Source of the DNA: a candidate division WOR-3 bacterium
Lineage (GTDB): Bacteria > Hydrothermota > Hydrothermia > UBA1063
NCBI GenBank assembly: GCA_039803545.1
Contig: JBDRYS010000001.1
Location: 685,866 to 749,865 of the forward strand
Direction of reading: 5' to 3'
DNA length: 64,000 nucleotides
Shown piece after piece: positions 52,291 through 61,624 of this stretch. The notes below the pieces were generated by a model. It was given only the letters and a program-made list of their open reading frames with translations, was not told the origin of the DNA and made no database searches. The translations under genes were made by a program, and so were the position numbers. Numbering within the stretch: the stretch's first letter is position 1; every line of letters begins with the position of its first letter.

Positions 52291-54591
52291 ATGGAGCTTT
52301 TGAGCCTTCTTTTCCTTTTCGCTTTCACAGGATATCTTCTATACATTAGCTCAGAAAACAAAATTCTAATCACTGAACGTATCGCTTCTTTAATTTTTTC
52401 CTTTGCCTTTTTGTTCTTGTTAATCAGCATAGCCTCTTACTTTCCCGAAGGTGAACTTACAAACTGGGGAGGCAAAATTGGATACATAGTTGGATCGATC
52501 CTTGTCACAAAATTGGGTTACTTGCTTTCTGCCCTAATTTCTTTAATCTTCGCCCTTTACGGTTTCTTGGTGTTTATAAACAAGGCAAAAAAGAGCCTCC
52601 TTTTAGAACTTTTAGCCCTCTTCGTCATTCTTTTCGCCTTTTCATTATATTTGCCCGTTCCTCTTGCAGGTAGCCTCTCAGTAAGAATCTCTATATTCCT
52701 CTTAAATAACCTTGGTATAGCAGGTAAAATTATCGTTTCCCTTCTATTCGTCATCATGTCCTCCTTCATCATCAGTTTTCCTAAACTCATAAGCCGGAAA
52801 AAGAAAAGAGAAGAAATAAAGGAAGAAATCGGTAAAGTGCAAGAATCTCCAGAGTCGGAGCAAAAAAAGAAGGAAATTAAAACAAAAACAGCAGCAAAAG
52901 TACAAAAGCCCGAAATTAAGGTAGATGAAGAAGAACTAAACCCAAATACCTTAATTAATCTTTTAAAACCTGCCGAACCCTTCGATGCTACAGAATCCAA
53001 GCAAGAACTGGAAAAGAATAAGATACTAATCGAGGAGAAACTTCGGGAGTTTAACATAGAGGGAAAAGTCGTAAACTATTATCCGGGCCCCGTCGTTACA
53101 AGATACGAATACGAACCTGCTCCCGGTGTAAGGCTTTCAAAAATCTCATCCCTTGCTGATGACATCGCACTAAGGATGAGATCCAATGCAATTAGAATAA
53201 TAGCACCGTTACCCAATAAGGGGCTCGTGGGTTTTGAAATTCCAAATAAAAATAGAAAAACAGTTTATCTCAGGGCCTTAGTAGAAAGAGATGAATTTTT
53301 CCAATTAGATTCTCCTTTGGCCTTTGCCCTTGGAGTCGATACCGCTGGAAATCCTGTATATGCTGACCTTTCAAACATGCCCCACCTCCTCATCGCTGGA
53401 TCTACAGGAAGTGGAAAGTCGGTATGCATTAACACGATTATTACCAGCATCATTTTCAGAAACAAACCCGAACAGGTTAGGTTTGTGCTGATTGATCCAA
53501 AACGTATAGAATTGTCACTTTACGAGGGTATACCCCATCTTCTTTTACCCGTTGTAAAGGACAGGAAATTGGCAGTAGAGGTTCTTAAAAAGGCAGTTAA
53601 ATGGATGGATTACCGCTATAAATTATTTGCAAAAGAAACGGCGAGGGACATTTCCAGTTACAATGAGAAAATGATTAAATCCGGTGGCGAACCTATTCCT
53701 TATCTTGTTATCATAATTGACGAATTTGCCGACCTTATTATCACTACTGGAAGGGAGATTGAAGAACCTCTTGCAAGGCTTGCACAGATGGCAAGGGCAG
53801 TGGGAATCCACTTGATTGTGGCTACTCAAAGGCCTTCAGTAGACGTTATTACAGGTATGATAAAGGCAAATTTCCCTGTAAGAATCGCTTTTAAAGTCCC
53901 AAGCAAAGTCGACTCAAAAACAATCTTAGATGAGAATGGAGCAGAAAAGCTTCTTGGAAGAGGAGATATGTTATTTATACCTCCAGGGACTTCCGAAAAA
54001 GTAAGGCTCCACGGACCTCTCATCACCGAGGAAGAGACCAAAAAAATTTCACGAACCTTAACCCAACACTACCTCACACAAATTATTAAGAGTTACTTTG
54101 ACCTTGACGCTCTTAAAGCTAAGGAACTTGTAGAAGAACTTATGGATGAGAACCTTTACATGCCTTTTATTAGGATTGACGAACCGGGACTTTCTGAATT
54201 GGAGGAAAAGGCGATCGAGTTCCTTTCAGACTATTTGGAATTGGAACCAGAAACAATAAAGGAGAAGCTTTCCGAAATCAGAGACAATTACTATAGGAAA
54301 ATCCCGGAAATGACAGAAATTCCGATAACAGAAGCAGAAGAAGAAATTAGTGTGGAAGAAGGCGAGTGGGATCCGATGCTTGAAGAAGCCGCCAAAGCAG
54401 TCATCCTTGAAGGCAAAGCCTCGGCAACCCTTTTGCAGCGTAGGCTTAAACTGGGGTTTGCGAGGGCTGCAAGAGTAATCGATCAATTGGAACAACTCGG
54501 AATTATCGGCCCCCAAGAGGGGACAAAACCCAGAAAGGTTCTTGTGAAGTTCGAAGATCTTGAAAGGATTTTTAAAAATGAAAAGAATTGA
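52291..54591 (+). CDS. ftsK: FtsK/SpoIIIE DNA translocase
   Basis: 766 residues. About 1-165 has four transmembrane segments. A charged linker of about 165-250 rich in Lys and Glu follows. The motor has Walker A 'AGSTGSGKSVCINTII', Walker B 'LVIIIDEFADLI' and 'VATQRPSVDVITGMIKANFP'. The C-terminal gamma winged helix ends 'LGFARAARVIDQLEQLG', which reads polar sequences such as KOPS. It pumps chromosome DNA at the division septum. The N-terminal linker is shorter than in E. coli FtsK. It is followed 25 bases later by a rubrerythrin-like gene. Confidence 0.96.
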   Translation: MELLSLLFLFAFTGYLLYISSENKILITERIASLIFSFAFLFLLISIASYFPEGELTNWGGKIGYIVGSILVTKLGYLLSALISLIFALYGFLVFINKAKKSLLLELLALFVILFAFSLYLPVPLAGSLSVRISIFLLNNLGIAGKIIVSLLFVIMSSFIISFPKLISRKKKREEIKEEIGKVQESPESEQKKKEIKTKTAAKVQKPEIKVDEEELNPNTLINLLKPAEPFDATESKQELEKNKILIEEKLREFNIEGKVVNYYPGPVVTRYEYEPAPGVRLSKISSLADDIALRMRSNAIRIIAPLPNKGLVGFEIPNKNRKTVYLRALVERDEFFQLDSPLAFALGVDTAGNPVYADLSNMPHLLIAGSTGSGKSVCINTIITSIIFRNKPEQVRFVLIDPKRIELSLYEGIPHLLLPVVKDRKLAVEVLKKAVKWMDYRYKLFAKETARDISSYNEKMIKSGGEPIPYLVIIIDEFADLIITTGREIEEPLARLAQMARAVGIHLIVATQRPSVDVITGMIKANFPVRIAFKVPSKVDSKTILDENGAEKLLGRGDMLFIPPGTSEKVRLHGPLITEEETKKISRTLTQHYLTQIIKSYFDLDALKAKELVEELMDENLYMPFIRIDEPGLSELEEKAIEFLSDYLELEPETIKEKLSEIRDNYYRKIPEMTEIPITEAEEEISVEEGEWDPMLEEAAKAVILEGKASATLLQRRLKLGFARAARVIDQLEQLGIIGPQEGTKPRKVLVKFEDLERIFKNEKN

Positions 54592-54615
54592 GTTAATAAG
54601 ATAGGAGGTGTGAGC

Positions 54616-55083
54616 ATGTTTACTCAATCTGAAATAATCACTATAGCTATAGCGGTTGAGGAAAGCGGGTTAGAGTTTTACAAAGAGGCAGAAAAGATCG
54701 CTCCTAAGGATCTTAAAGAAGTTTTTGAATTTATTGCGAAAGAAGAGATAAAGCACAAGGAACTCTTTGAAGAAATCCTTAGGGGGCTTGAGGGAAAGGA
54801 GGAAAGAAGAATAAACGATGAAGATTACGAACAATACGTAAAAGCTATCGGTCACCTCGCCGTATTTAAGAAAAACGAATTAAAGGAAAAAATCGCAGGC
54901 CTCAATACCCCAGAAAAAATTATTAGCTTTGCTATAGAAATGGAAATCACCAGCATCAATTACTACACTTTCCTACTGGAAGTAGAACCTGATAAAAATA
55001 GACCCTTGCTTAGCCAAATAATTGCAGAGGAAAGAAAACATTTAAAAACGCTCACGGGCATACTTGAAAAACTTCAAAAGTAG
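54616..55083 (+). CDS. Rubrerythrin-like diiron protein
   Basis: 155 residues from the ATG at 54616 (GGAGGTG upstream). 'AIAVEESGLEFYKEAEK', 'FIAKEEIKHKELFEEIL', 'AIEMEITSINYYTFLLE' and 'IIAEERKHLKTLTGIL' are the four helices with the ExxH and Glu ligands of a ferritin-like diiron domain. No C-terminal rubredoxin Cys is present, so it is the erythrin half only. It probably reduces peroxide with an external electron donor. With the flavodiiron protein and ferritin it makes an oxidative-defence set. It follows ftsK, from which it may be transcribed. Confidence 0.83.
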   Translation: MFTQSEIITIAIAVEESGLEFYKEAEKIAPKDLKEVFEFIAKEEIKHKELFEEILRGLEGKEERRINDEDYEQYVKAIGHLAVFKKNELKEKIAGLNTPEKIISFAIEMEITSINYYTFLLEVEPDKNRPLLSQIIAEERKHLKTLTGILEKLQK

Positions 55084-55111
55084 AGCTTAAATTTTTCAAA
55101 ACACAAAATCC

Positions 55112-55140
55112 TTTGAAGTATTCAGAATCCTCTTTATAAT
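55112..55140 (+). promoter_or_regulatory. Promoter of metG (leaderless type)
   Basis: TTTGAA (55112-55117), 17 bases, TATAAT (55135-55140), then AAAAGC and the ATG at 55147. No ribosome binding site is visible. Confidence 0.68.
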
Positions 55141-55146
55141 AAAAGC

Positions 55147-57159
55147 ATGCCAAGATATTTAGTTACAAGCGCATTACCTTACGCAAATGGCCCTCTTCAC
55201 ATTGGCCACATAGCGGGGGCTTATCTACCCGCAGATATTTACACGCGATACCTCAAACTAAAAGGCGTAGAAGCCATCCATATCTGTGGAACCGATGAAC
55301 ACGGGGTCGCGATTACTATCAAGGCGGATAAGGAGGGTAAGACCCCTAAGGAAATAGTCGATTACTACCATCAGAACATTAAGGAAAGCTTCGATGGACT
55401 TAATATAATCTTCGATAACTTCTCGAGGACCTCTAAACCTTTACACCACAAATTATCTCAGGAATTTTTTCTGAAGATTTACGAAAAGGGATACATTTAC
55501 AAGAAGGAAATTGAACAACTTTACTGTTTAAATTGCCAGAGATTTTTACCTGATAGATATGTGGAAGGCACATGCCCTTACTGTGGAAACGAAAAGGCCA
55601 GGGGTGATCAGTGTGAGCAGTGTGGCAGATGGCTGGAACCAAAGGACTTGATTAATCCAAGATGCACTATCTGTGGTGCAACACCGGTCGTGAAAACTTC
55701 CTTCCATTACTATTTCAAGTTAAAAGAATTTGAAAAGCCTTTAAAGGATTGGCTTTCTTCAAAAACCTACTGGAAAGAGAATGTACTGAACCAGGCCCTT
55801 TCCTGGGTTAGAGATGGACTTGAGGATAGAGCTATCACCAGAGACCTTTCTTGGGGAGTTCCCGTTCCTCTGGAAGAGGCAAAGGGTAAAGTACTGTACG
55901 TGTGGTTTGACGCACCTATTGGATATATCTCCTCAACAATTGAGTGGGCTGAAAAAATTGGAAAACCCGATGAATGGAAGAAATATTGGCTTGACCCTGA
56001 AACAAAGATAATCCACTTCATCGGTAAGGACAATATTATCTTCCACACCCTCATATGGCCAGCAATGCTTATGGCCCATGGTGATTACAATTTACCTGAC
56101 AATGTTCCGGCCAACGAATTCTTGAACTTGATGGGTGCCAAATTATCAACATCCAGAAACTGGGCCATTTGGATCCCAGACCTTTTAAAAGAGTATCCTC
56201 CGGACTACATTCGTTACGGGCTCGCCAATGTTATCCCTGAGACAAAGGATTCAGACTTCTCCCTCGAGGAATTCCACACCAGGATTAACAGCGAGCTCGT
56301 TAATAACCTCGGAAACTTTGTAAACAGAACCCTCACCTTCATTAAAAATTATTTAGGGAAAATTCCTGCAGGCACTAACGGTTTCAAAGATATGGATTTA
56401 GAGGTAATTGGGGAAATTGAAGCACTTCCCGGAAAAATAGGTAGTTACATCGAGAACTTTGAGTTCAGGAAAGCATTAAAAGAAATAATGGCATTCTCTC
56501 AAAAGGGAAATCAATATTTCGATTACAAAAGGCCCTGGAGTACAAGAAAAACAGATTATAAAGAGGCGGAAAGAACCCTTTACCTTTGCTCTTCGATGGT
56601 GAAAGCGCTCAGTATCGTTATAGAACCATACCTCCCCGATTCAGCAAAAAGGATTAGAAAAATGCTTGGCATCTCAGACATTACCGTAAGTTGGGATGAT
56701 GCGGGAAATTGGAGGTTTCCGAAAGATATTGAGCCACAGGATGTAGAAATTCTTTACAAGAAGGTTGAGAACAAGCCTTTAGAGATAGGGATTAAAACAG
56801 ATGCAAAGAAAGAAAAAGAAGAGGAAAAGCCTATGGAATACATAAAATTTGAGGAATTTAAAAAACTGGAGCTAAAAATTGGGGAAATCGTTTCCGTGGA
56901 AGACATTCCTGGAGCAGATAAGTTGTACAAACTACAAGTAAATCTTGGAGATAAAGTGGTAGAACTGGTAGCTGGCTTAAAGACATCCTACACAAAGGAA
57001 GAACTTTTGCACAAAAAGGTTCCCGTTTTAGTAAATTTAGAACCCAAAACGGTGAGAGGCGTCACTTCCAATGGCATGATACTCGCTTGTGATCTCGATG
57101 GAAAACCGGTACTACTTACACCCGATAAAGACGTTCCGCCCGGCTCCATAATAAAATGA
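55147..57159 (+). CDS. metG: Methionyl-tRNA synthetase with C-terminal tRNA-binding domain
   Basis: 670 residues. 'SALPYANGPLHIGHIAGAYL' has the HIGH motif. A double zinc knuckle follows in 'CLNCQRFL', 'CPYCGN', 'CEQCGRW' and 'CTICGA'. The KMSKS motif reads 'KLSTSRNWAIW', as in archaeal-type MetRS. The anticodon domain runs to about 530. The last 110 residues ('YIKFEEFKKLELKIGEIVSV') form an EMAP-II/Arc1p-like tRNA-binding domain. A charged linker near 545-565 separates it. It charges initiator and elongator tRNA-Met. The next gene overlaps by 4 bases. Confidence 0.97.
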   Translation: MPRYLVTSALPYANGPLHIGHIAGAYLPADIYTRYLKLKGVEAIHICGTDEHGVAITIKADKEGKTPKEIVDYYHQNIKESFDGLNIIFDNFSRTSKPLHHKLSQEFFLKIYEKGYIYKKEIEQLYCLNCQRFLPDRYVEGTCPYCGNEKARGDQCEQCGRWLEPKDLINPRCTICGATPVVKTSFHYYFKLKEFEKPLKDWLSSKTYWKENVLNQALSWVRDGLEDRAITRDLSWGVPVPLEEAKGKVLYVWFDAPIGYISSTIEWAEKIGKPDEWKKYWLDPETKIIHFIGKDNIIFHTLIWPAMLMAHGDYNLPDNVPANEFLNLMGAKLSTSRNWAIWIPDLLKEYPPDYIRYGLANVIPETKDSDFSLEEFHTRINSELVNNLGNFVNRTLTFIKNYLGKIPAGTNGFKDMDLEVIGEIEALPGKIGSYIENFEFRKALKEIMAFSQKGNQYFDYKRPWSTRKTDYKEAERTLYLCSSMVKALSIVIEPYLPDSAKRIRKMLGISDITVSWDDAGNWRFPKDIEPQDVEILYKKVENKPLEIGIKTDAKKEKEEEKPMEYIKFEEFKKLELKIGEIVSVEDIPGADKLYKLQVNLGDKVVELVAGLKTSYTKEELLHKKVPVLVNLEPKTVRGVTSNGMILACDLDGKPVLLTPDKDVPPGSIIK

Positions 57160-58028
57160 CGAAAAGTTTTAAAATCCCTCTTGTGTTTCTCCTTTTTAAC
57201 TCTCTTCTTTTGGCAAAGGATATTTCCGGAAAACTTGAAGAATTAATATCAAAGGGTAAACTTGATCAAGCAGAAAACCTCATCTACCAAGCCCAGGCAG
57301 AAGGCGAATTTTCTCCATCAATTCAAATTTACCTCGCAAAGATCTACTTTCTAAGAAAAAATATGAAATCGGCCTATGAAACTTTGATGGGCATTGAACC
57401 TCCGGAGGATAGTAAAACCAGGTCAAAACTCGTTCAGCTTCTTTTGGAGTTTGGTGATAGTGCCCTCAATCTGAAATATAAAGATATGGCTATAGACGTC
57501 TATTACAAGGCTTACAAAATATCCCCAGATATTCCTTTAGGTCGCAGGTCAAAGCTAATTGCCCAGAAGCTAATGGATGATGACAACTACATTGAGGCTA
57601 AAAAATTTTTCGAAAAATATGTTTCGGAAGGCGGAAATTTTGACGAAATCGCCCAGTACTATATTAAGTGTCTCTACCTGCTTGGCCAATGGGAGGAAAT
57701 TGTTAAGAACTCTGACAAAATAGTAAAATTCAGAGAAGACGCAGAGTTACAATTTATACTTGGGGAAGCTTACTTCAATTTAGCAAAAGACTACATGGAA
57801 AAGGAAATGTATGAGAATGCCCTTGAAATGCTCGATAAGTTCATACAGTGGGGCATACCAAAGATATACCTTGACGACGCTTATTATATCAAAGGGCAAA
57901 TTCTTGAAGATATTGGAAATAAAAAGGAAGCCCTCGAGTGTTATTACAAAGTACTAACATTAGCTCCACCACGATCTATTTACGCAAGAAAAGCAAAGGA
58001 AAGGATAAGTGAGTTGGAGAAGAAATAA
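57156..58028 (+). CDS. Secreted TPR/helical-repeat protein
   Basis: 290 residues with a signal peptide (about 1-19, 'FKIPLVFLLFNSLLLAK'). The rest is made of TPR-like helical pairs, such as 'LIYQAQAEGEFSPSIQIYLAK', 'AYFNLAKDYMEKEMYENALE' and 'DDAYYIKGQILEDIGNKKEA'. The domain probably acts as a periplasmic scaffold. It overlaps metG by 4 bases and the next gene by 20, so translation is coupled. No catalytic motif is seen, and the partner is unknown; the SpoIID-type protein next door is a candidate. Confidence 0.8.
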   Translation: MTKSFKIPLVFLLFNSLLLAKDISGKLEELISKGKLDQAENLIYQAQAEGEFSPSIQIYLAKIYFLRKNMKSAYETLMGIEPPEDSKTRSKLVQLLLEFGDSALNLKYKDMAIDVYYKAYKISPDIPLGRRSKLIAQKLMDDDNYIEAKKFFEKYVSEGGNFDEIAQYYIKCLYLLGQWEEIVKNSDKIVKFREDAELQFILGEAYFNLAKDYMEKEMYENALEMLDKFIQWGIPKIYLDDAYYIKGQILEDIGNKKEALECYYKVLTLAPPRSIYARKAKERISELEKK

Positions 58029-59613
58029 TTTAATAAAAATCCTGCTTTCGATTTTAGTAATTTTCTCAACTTGTGCGAAAAGAAAAGCGGTTAGAGAAAA
58101 ACCGGAGGAATTGGAAAAATTCGAACTTCCCCAAATTCCTTTTACTTGGCCCACTAAGGAACTTACCATAAGAGTGGGACTTGGAGAATACAATGAAGTC
58201 TATTTAATGCTGGAAGATTCCTTTTATGTCTATGAGGGAAATATCCTCAAATACAAAGGCACCAAGTCCCCCTTACAAGTCACTATTACAAAGTCAAAGC
58301 CTGCAAGTTTTTATTACTATGTAAGCTATGGCGATTATGAAACTTTAAGCGAAGCTCTCGAAAAAGGAAGGGAAATTGCTGGAAATGGTATAAAAGTAAA
58401 TGTAAAAGAAATCGGGATGACCTTCAAAACAAAGAAGGGGACCTATTCAACCATCTCCTACCTCGTCTATCAGGGCCCTTTTGATAGCCAGGATGAAGCT
58501 CTAAGAAAATCTTCTCCATTGAGAAAAACTATCTTCAAAGAGTTAAAAACCCCACCATCAGGAACGTTAATACTGCGTTTTGGAGACAAATCTTATGAGG
58601 CACATGATATAATTAAGATCGTCTCAAAAGCCCCGATGAAAATAATGAACTTTCAGAGGAAAAACCTGTATTACGGCGGATCTGATCGAAAGCCTTTCCT
58701 TGCTGGAGGAATCTTAGAAGTACGACCATCAAATTCAGGCAAGATATACGTTATTAACGAACTACCCGTTGAAGATTACGTTGAAGGTGTTTTAAAGGGA
58801 GAAGTACCTTTATCTTTCCCTAAGGAAGCCCTGAAAGCTCAAGCAGTGGCCGCAAGAACCAACGCCATTTCTACAATGAAAAAGAAACTCACCCTATTTT
58901 CGGAACCTTTTGACGCTACGGCGGACATATTCACCCAAAATTATGAAGGATTCAACAACAATCCATATTTGAAAAGCATAGTATATGAAACACGAGGAGA
59001 AGTCATCACATGCGAAAACAAATTAATTTCGGTTTTCTACCACTCAAGTTGCGGTGGGGCATTAGCTTCATCCGAAGAAATTTTTGGTAAAAAACTTCCA
59101 TACTATAAGGCAAGACGCGATATTTATAACAAGGACAATCCACTTTATCTTTATTCTGATGCCGACGTTAGAAATTTCATAGACTATCCGACTTCTGCCA
59201 ATTGTAATGAGGGAAACCGATATTTCAGGTGGGAAAGGACAATAAGTTCAACAGAGCTTTCTCTCAACATCAGGAACAAATTTGGAAAATCCTTAGGGAG
59301 AATCTTAGATGTAAAAGTCACAAAGAGAGGACCCTCAGGAAGAGCTCAAGTTGTATTTATTGAAGGAGAAAACGGATCAACCTTTATTGAAGGAGACTTT
59401 GACATTCGAAGGGCATTAGACACAAATATGTTACCTTCTTCCCTTTTTTATGTTGACAAGGTTGGAGATATCTTCGTTATAAGAGGAGCCGGTTTTGGTC
59501 ATGGAGTCGGGATGTGTCAGTATGGGGCCGCCGGGCTTGCCTCAAGTGGAAAAAGTTATAAGGAAATTCTAACATTTTATTTTTCTGGTGCACAGGTTGA
59601 GAAAATTTATTGA
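58009..59613 (+). CDS. SpoIID/LytB-domain lipoprotein with SPOR-like region
   Basis: 534 residues starting with GTG at 58009 inside the preceding gene. The hydrophobic N-terminus 'IKILLSILVIFSTCAKRK' ends in a possible lipobox Cys. A SPOR-like repeat region lies near 105-185 ('YYYVSYGDYETLSEALEKG', 'YLVYQGPFDSQDEAL'). The SpoIID domain spans about 240-534: 'LPVEDYVEGVLKGEVPLSFP', 'LKAQAVAARTNAIS', 'YHSSCGGALASSEEIF' and 'GHGVGMCQYGAAGLASSG'. Family members are lytic transglycosylases acting on peptidoglycan stripped of peptides. A SPOR region would direct it to denuded septal glycan. The end overlaps the GH15-like gene. Confidence 0.85.
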   Translation: MSWRRNNLIKILLSILVIFSTCAKRKAVREKPEELEKFELPQIPFTWPTKELTIRVGLGEYNEVYLMLEDSFYVYEGNILKYKGTKSPLQVTITKSKPASFYYYVSYGDYETLSEALEKGREIAGNGIKVNVKEIGMTFKTKKGTYSTISYLVYQGPFDSQDEALRKSSPLRKTIFKELKTPPSGTLILRFGDKSYEAHDIIKIVSKAPMKIMNFQRKNLYYGGSDRKPFLAGGILEVRPSNSGKIYVINELPVEDYVEGVLKGEVPLSFPKEALKAQAVAARTNAISTMKKKLTLFSEPFDATADIFTQNYEGFNNNPYLKSIVYETRGEVITCENKLISVFYHSSCGGALASSEEIFGKKLPYYKARRDIYNKDNPLYLYSDADVRNFIDYPTSANCNEGNRYFRWERTISSTELSLNIRNKFGKSLGRILDVKVTKRGPSGRAQVVFIEGENGSTFIEGDFDIRRALDTNMLPSSLFYVDKVGDIFVIRGAGFGHGVGMCQYGAAGLASSGKSYKEILTFYFSGAQVEKIY

Positions 59614-60688
59614 GTATATAAAATCCTCCTGTATAAATGGAGGTTTTTTGGCATCTCCCACCTACAAACCTTACCAAAAAGTATGGCTAAGGGACCACTC
59701 TTTCATAACCCTTGCACTGATGGAGTTTGATGTAGATCTCACTAAAGAAGTTAAATGGCTTAAAACTATCCTGGAATTGGAACAAAATAAAATCCGAGTT
59801 ATCTTAGAAAAAAACAAAAACGATCCCGACTTTCTTGATCAAGAACTCCACCCACGGGCTCGATATTCACCAAACTTTAAAAAATACAACGACCCCTGGT
59901 CTGAAAGGCAATATGATGGCATCGCCCTCGCATACGCAACAGTGTTGAAATATGAAGTGTTAAAAAATGAGCAGGTTCTTAAGGAAGAATTAAAATCACT
60001 TTACGATGAGTACTTTTTCAAAGTATATGATACGCCATGTGCAGATGCTTGGGAAATGCATGATGAGTACCTTCATGCCTATACCCTGGGTGCCATCTAC
60101 TACAGCCTCAATGTTAGAAAGGATCAACTAAGAAGATTGCCCGCTAAACACGTTGAATACTCAAATTTTCTGGAACATCTTCATGATGAAATTCTGAAAT
60201 TCGAGAAAAATGGAGTTATCTTAAAAATGAAAAGAAGTTTTAGAGATGAACCTGCAGGTATTGATGCATCCAACCTTTTGCTATTCACGTTCTTCGACGT
60301 AATTAAAGATTTAGACCTTTTAGAAACTTCGTTAAGGGGGATTTACAACGAACTTTCACCGGATGGATTAGGTCTCAGAAGATTTGTTATAAACACCGAA
60401 AAAGATGTTTATTTTGGAGGTGGAGTGTGGTTTATACTGAACTACTGGGCTGCAGAGGCCTTTTTGAAGCTGAAAAATAAAAGAATGGCTGTAGAATTAG
60501 TGAAATACCGCTATAGATTCCCATTGCCCGAACAAATTATTGACGATAATCTGATTTTTTCGAAAGAAGGGAAAAAATTCTGGATCGAGAAAAGTAAATT
60601 AGAAAATGACGGTATACCCGGGCCTGCGGATCCACTAACCTGGAGTAATTCCGAATTCCTCAGGGTGGTTTCTAATGTAATTTTCTAA
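59588..60688 (+). CDS. Glycoside hydrolase family 15-like protein
   Basis: 366 residues. An (alpha/alpha)6 barrel of the glucoamylase type is suggested by 'YQKVWLRDHSFITLALMEF', 'WSERQYDGIALAYAT', 'DAWEMHDEYLHAYTLGAIYY' and 'PGPADPLTWSNSEFLRVVS', which match the order of GH15 motifs with the acidic residues in 'WEMHDE' region. It has no signal peptide, so it is probably cytoplasmic. The substrate could be glycogen, trehalose or an oligosaccharide. The start is uncertain: GTG at 59588 or TTG at 59597, both inside the SpoIID gene. Its 3' end overlaps the opposite-strand Gfo/Idh gene by 54 bases. Confidence 0.7.
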   Translation: MHRLRKFIEYIKSSCINGGFLASPTYKPYQKVWLRDHSFITLALMEFDVDLTKEVKWLKTILELEQNKIRVILEKNKNDPDFLDQELHPRARYSPNFKKYNDPWSERQYDGIALAYATVLKYEVLKNEQVLKEELKSLYDEYFFKVYDTPCADAWEMHDEYLHAYTLGAIYYSLNVRKDQLRRLPAKHVEYSNFLEHLHDEILKFEKNGVILKMKRSFRDEPAGIDASNLLLFTFFDVIKDLDLLETSLRGIYNELSPDGLGLRRFVINTEKDVYFGGGVWFILNYWAAEAFLKLKNKRMAVELVKYRYRFPLPEQIIDDNLIFSKEGKKFWIEKSKLENDGIPGPADPLTWSNSEFLRVVSNVIF

Positions 60689-61624
60689 GTTTTCATTCAC
60701 CTTCTTGCTAATGGCGAGAGCTACCTTAAGGGCTCTTAACCCATCCTCACCAGTAACAGGAGGCTGCTTGAGCTCACGCAATGAATCGATAAAAGCCCTT
60801 AATTCAAGATTAATTGGTTCTACAGTGGTGTCAATCTCAGGAAAATAAGGTAGAATTTCATCGTTATGCCTGCGAAACATTTCAACGGTTTTTTGAAGAT
60901 AATCGATAGCAATGTAAGAGTTAATCTGGAAAAACCGCGCCTTTCTAATCTTCTTGAAAGAGACCCTGGATGCTGTAAGCGTTGCCATAGCTCCTGACGA
61001 AAAAACTAAGCGAGAATTGGCAATATCGATTTTTTCTGTAATAATTGGAGCTCCAACTGCGTCAATGGAGACTGGTTCTTCCTTAAAGAAAAGCAGAACG
61101 ATATCAATATCATGAATCATTAAATCCAATATTACATCCACATCAACACCCCTCGGATTGAAAATTGAAAGGCGGTGGATTTCAGCAAATAGAGGCCGCT
61201 CAATGTATTTCGCAACGGCCGTAAAAGCAGGATTAAACCTTTCTACATGCCCTATTTGTAGGATAAGCCCTTTCTTCTTAGATAGGTCTAAAATTTCTTC
61301 GGCCTCCTCATAAGTTTTGGCCATCGGTTTCTCAAGGAAGAGGTGTTTACCCCTTTCAAGGGCCTCTTTCCCCACCTGGTAATGAAATTGAGTTGGAACT
61401 ACACACACCACTGCGTCAACATTCTGGAGCAAATCATGATATGTAGGAAAAACTTTTACCTTATACCTTTCTCCAATCTCATTGGCTCTCGCGAGATTTA
61501 CATCAAAAATGCCAGAAAATTCTACGAAAGGTGTATCGAGGGTTATATTTTTCAAATTTCTCACATGAATTTCGCCAAGGTGCCCAACGCCAACAACGCC
61601 GATCCTAATCTTCTTCTCGCTCAT
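60635..61624 (-). CDS. Gfo/Idh/MocA oxidoreductase beside lpxA (GnnA-like?)
   Basis: 329 residues. 'IRIGVVGVGHLGEIHVRNLK' is the NAD(P)-binding motif, 'VVPTQFHYQVGKEALERGKH' and 'LFLEKPMAKTYEEAEEIL' contain the family's EKP catalytic Lys, and 'MIHDIDIVLLF' the HxxD. Its ATG overlaps lpxA by 20 bases, so it belongs to the lipid A operon. In Acidithiobacillus and Leptospira a Gfo/Idh protein (GnnA) oxidises UDP-GlcNAc at C3 for amide-linked lipid A, and lies near lpxA; a partner GnnB transaminase is needed, and none is adjacent. The GnnA assignment is therefore tentative. Confidence 0.87.
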   Translation of the reverse strand: MSEKKIRIGVVGVGHLGEIHVRNLKNITLDTPFVEFSGIFDVNLARANEIGERYKVKVFPTYHDLLQNVDAVVCVVPTQFHYQVGKEALERGKHLFLEKPMAKTYEEAEEILDLSKKKGLILQIGHVERFNPAFTAVAKYIERPLFAEIHRLSIFNPRGVDVDVILDLMIHDIDIVLLFFKEEPVSIDAVGAPIITEKIDIANSRLVFSSGAMATLTASRVSFKKIRKARFFQINSYIAIDYLQKTVEMFRRHNDEILPYFPEIDTTVEPINLELRAFIDSLRELKQPPVTGEDGLRALKVALAISKKVNENLENYIRNHPEEFGITPG

